Shown here: in pieces, positions 5,174 to 6,858 of the stretch
Layout of the letters: every line of letters begins with the position of its first letter
Position numbering within the stretch: the first letter of the stretch is position 1
DNA from: JALHOQ01 sp038144835
Lineage (GTDB): Bacteria; Bdellovibrionota; Bdellovibrionia; Bdellovibrionales; UBA1609
Assembly (NCBI GenBank): GCA_038144835.1
Contig: JAYQON010000135.1
Location: 1 to 6,858 of the forward strand
Length of the DNA: 6,858 bases
Reading direction: 5' to 3'
Program-made: the position numbers and the translations under genes
The notes under the pieces: generated by a model
What the model was told of the DNA's origin: nothing
The model's input: only the letters and a program-made list of their open reading frames with translations
The model's database searches: none

Positions 5174-6855
5174 TCGAAAGTATGCGCACACGCACCCTAC
5201 TGATCTTCTTGTTTTTTGTTTTTTGTGGGATCTATCTTCTGCCCAACGTGGTGACCTTGCCAAAGGGTTGGTGGTTCCATAAAAAGGCGCTCAGTTACGG
5301 GCTGGATATTCAAGGTGGAGCCCACTTAATCTATGGCGTGGACGTCCAAGGTGTACTTGCTGAACGTACCGAGCGAACGGCTCGGGCAATGGCTTTAGAG
5401 CTCAATCAGCAGGGAGTGATGCCTGAATCTGTTGCGAGCAATGACAAAAAAGATTCCATAATTATAAAGGTGAAGTCCACTGCTGATGTTAAAAAAGTAG
5501 AAGAGCTGCTGAAGGATCAGTACAGTGCGCTTTTGCAAACAGTCAGTTCAGCGGACAATCAAATCGAGGCACGCTACTTCGATGCTGTTATGGAGAACTA
5601 TCGCGAGCAGGTCATCGGTCAGGCGATTGAAGTGATTCGAAACCGAGTGGATGAGTTTGGAGTTGCAGAACCTGTTATCGCCGCTCAGGGCCGAGACCGG
5701 ATTCTCGTTCAGTTACCTGGTATCTCTGATCCGGCGCGCGCCAAAGAACTGATTAACAAAACGGCAAAACTTGAATTCCGGCTCGTCGATGACAAGCTTT
5801 CGAGTGATGAGTTGATGAAATTGATCACTGAGGCTGAGACTGCCGGCGGGTTTGCCCTGGCAAAAGAGGGCATGAGCTATGGGCAGTATGTGAAAAAAAT
5901 CAATGAAGCCCTCAGGTCCAAAATGCCGGCTAACACAATGGTTGCGTTCGAAAAAGCCCCCAACGCTGTTAGTATGGAGGCGGGTAAGCTACCCTTTTTA
6001 CTGCGCACGGACACCGATGTCTCCGGTGACCAACTTGAAGATGCTTTTGTAAGTTTTGGACAATTTGGTGAGCCTAAAGTCAGCTTTCGCTTCAATGCGG
6101 AAGGTGCTCGTCGGTTTGGTGAACTCACGGGAGCCAATGTTGGACGCAATTTGGCGATTGTTCTTGATGACGTGATTTACTCTGCTCCGAACATTCGTGA
6201 GCGCATCAGCGGTGAAGGGCAGATATCGCTGGGATCAAGAAACTACGAAGAAGCGCAGAAGGAAGGGCAGCTGATTGCCACGGCTTTGCGTGCAGGTGCA
6301 TTGCCGGCCGCGTTGCAACAACTTGAAGAACGTACAGTTGGACCATCTTTAGGCGCAGATTCGGTAGAGAAAGGCAAAATGGCTGGCTACATCGGGCTAG
6401 CTATCGTCGCGCTTTTTATCATTTTTTGGTATCGACTAATGGGGGTGGTTGCAACCATCACCTTGGCTTTAAACGTAGTCAGTCTGTTGGCCGTGCTGAG
6501 TGCTCTTGGTGCGACTCTCACTTTACCGGGCATAGCGGGAATTACTCTCACAGTGGGTATGGCTGTTGATGCTAATGTGATCATCTTTGAGCGTATCAAA
6601 GAAGAATTGTCGCGTGGTGTTTCGATGCGTCTTGCGATCAAAGATGGTTTTGATAACGCTTGGTCTTCCATTTTTGACTCAAACTTGACAACCGCGATAG
6701 CGGGCGCGGTTTTAATATACTTCGGTTCTGGCCCTATCCGAGGTTTTGGAGTCACCTTAATCGCTGGTATTATCACCACCATGATTACGGCGGTTTTTGT
6801 AACTCACTACCTACTGGATTTAATTTATAACAATTCGAAAAACGTGAAGGCATAG
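5170..6855 (+). CDS. secD: Protein translocase subunit SecD
   Basis: Inner-membrane subunit that with SecF uses the proton-motive force to pull exported proteins out of SecYEG on the periplasmic side. Its 561 residues fit the usual range. TM1 is about 8-28. The large periplasmic region runs about 29-400 and contains LSYGLDIQGGAHLIYGVD (41-58), VIRNRVDEFGV (155-165), ILVQLPGI (178-185), LEFRLVD (201-207) and GRNLAIVLDDVIYSAP (325-340), then the conserved LRAGALPA (373-380) leading to the membrane. Five more helices lie between about 404 and 555. TVGMAVDANVIIFERIKEEL (461-480) carries Asp467, the counterpart of E. coli Asp519 needed for proton coupling. It is a separate SecD, not a SecDF fusion: it ends in TAG at 6853. 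GAGG at 5159-5162 lies 7 nt before ATG 5170, which overlaps the yajC stop. Met5 is a less likely start. The protein is complete and no key residue is missing. Confidence 0.98.
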   Translation: MIESMRTRTLLIFLFFVFCGIYLLPNVVTLPKGWWFHKKALSYGLDIQGGAHLIYGVDVQGVLAERTERTARAMALELNQQGVMPESVASNDKKDSIIIKVKSTADVKKVEELLKDQYSALLQTVSSADNQIEARYFDAVMENYREQVIGQAIEVIRNRVDEFGVAEPVIAAQGRDRILVQLPGISDPARAKELINKTAKLEFRLVDDKLSSDELMKLITEAETAGGFALAKEGMSYGQYVKKINEALRSKMPANTMVAFEKAPNAVSMEAGKLPFLLRTDTDVSGDQLEDAFVSFGQFGEPKVSFRFNAEGARRFGELTGANVGRNLAIVLDDVIYSAPNIRERISGEGQISLGSRNYEEAQKEGQLIATALRAGALPAALQQLEERTVGPSLGADSVEKGKMAGYIGLAIVALFIIFWYRLMGVVATITLALNVVSLLAVLSALGATLTLPGIAGITLTVGMAVDANVIIFERIKEELSRGVSMRLAIKDGFDNAWSSIFDSNLTTAIAGAVLIYFGSGPIRGFGVTLIAGIITTMITAVFVTHYLLDLIYNNSKNVKA

Positions 6856-6858
6856 AGG
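6854..6858 (+). promoter_or_regulatory. Probable ribosome binding site of the next gene (secF expected)
   Basis: AGAGG overlaps the secD stop codon and is cut by the window edge. Because secD is a stand-alone gene here, secF is expected immediately downstream on the same strand. That gene is not in the window, so this is inferred from usual gene order. Confidence 0.4.

Noticed and set aside
4817..5263. 148-codon minus-strand open frame opposite yajC and the start of secD
   Set aside because: It lies wholly antisense to two certain genes, is rich in Arg, Ser and Lys, and shows no domain or start signal.
6387..6782. 131-codon minus-strand open frame opposite the membrane part of secD
   Set aside because: It is antisense to a certain gene, and its Ile/Ala/Pro-rich product is what the reverse of transmembrane codons gives.

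Overview
The window looks like chromosomal housekeeping DNA from a Gram-negative bacterium with mid-range GC. The run queA-tgt-yajC-secD, with secF apparently next, is a common proteobacterial-type order. I lean towards Bdellovibrionota or another former deltaproteobacterial lineage, but this is an inference from protein style and gene order and nothing here proves it. There are no insertion sequences, phage genes, CRISPR arrays or toxin-antitoxin modules.

Left part, minus strand (1-2252): a complete tRNA-Leu(GAG) with encoded CCA, preceded by a credible sigma70-type promoter. Next comes a strong hairpin, then a 685-residue metallopeptidase of the M3 (thimet oligopeptidase / oligopeptidase F) type with an N-terminal signal peptide, so probably exported.

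Middle (2253-2665): a divergent intergenic region holding the least expected content. It encodes a 47-residue single-helix membrane protein on the plus strand at 2487-2630. The Shine-Dalgarno sequence of this gene sits in one arm of a perfect 7-bp GC-rich inverted repeat.

Right part, plus strand (2666-6858): queA and tgt, the two late-acting enzymes of queuosine tRNA modification, overlap by 19 nt. After a 52-nt gap come yajC and secD, overlapping by 4 nt (ATGA). They encode accessory membrane subunits of the Sec translocon. The window stops at what is probably the ribosome binding site of secF. The gap before yajC also carries a perfect 7-bp inverted repeat whose right arm is the yajC Shine-Dalgarno sequence, so two genes in one likely transcription unit may be controlled by occluded ribosome binding sites.

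I found no convincing new multi-gene system. The best leads are the small membrane protein, the two Shine-Dalgarno-sequestering repeats, and an A7 tract at the yajC/secD junction that could permit a -1 frameshift fusion.
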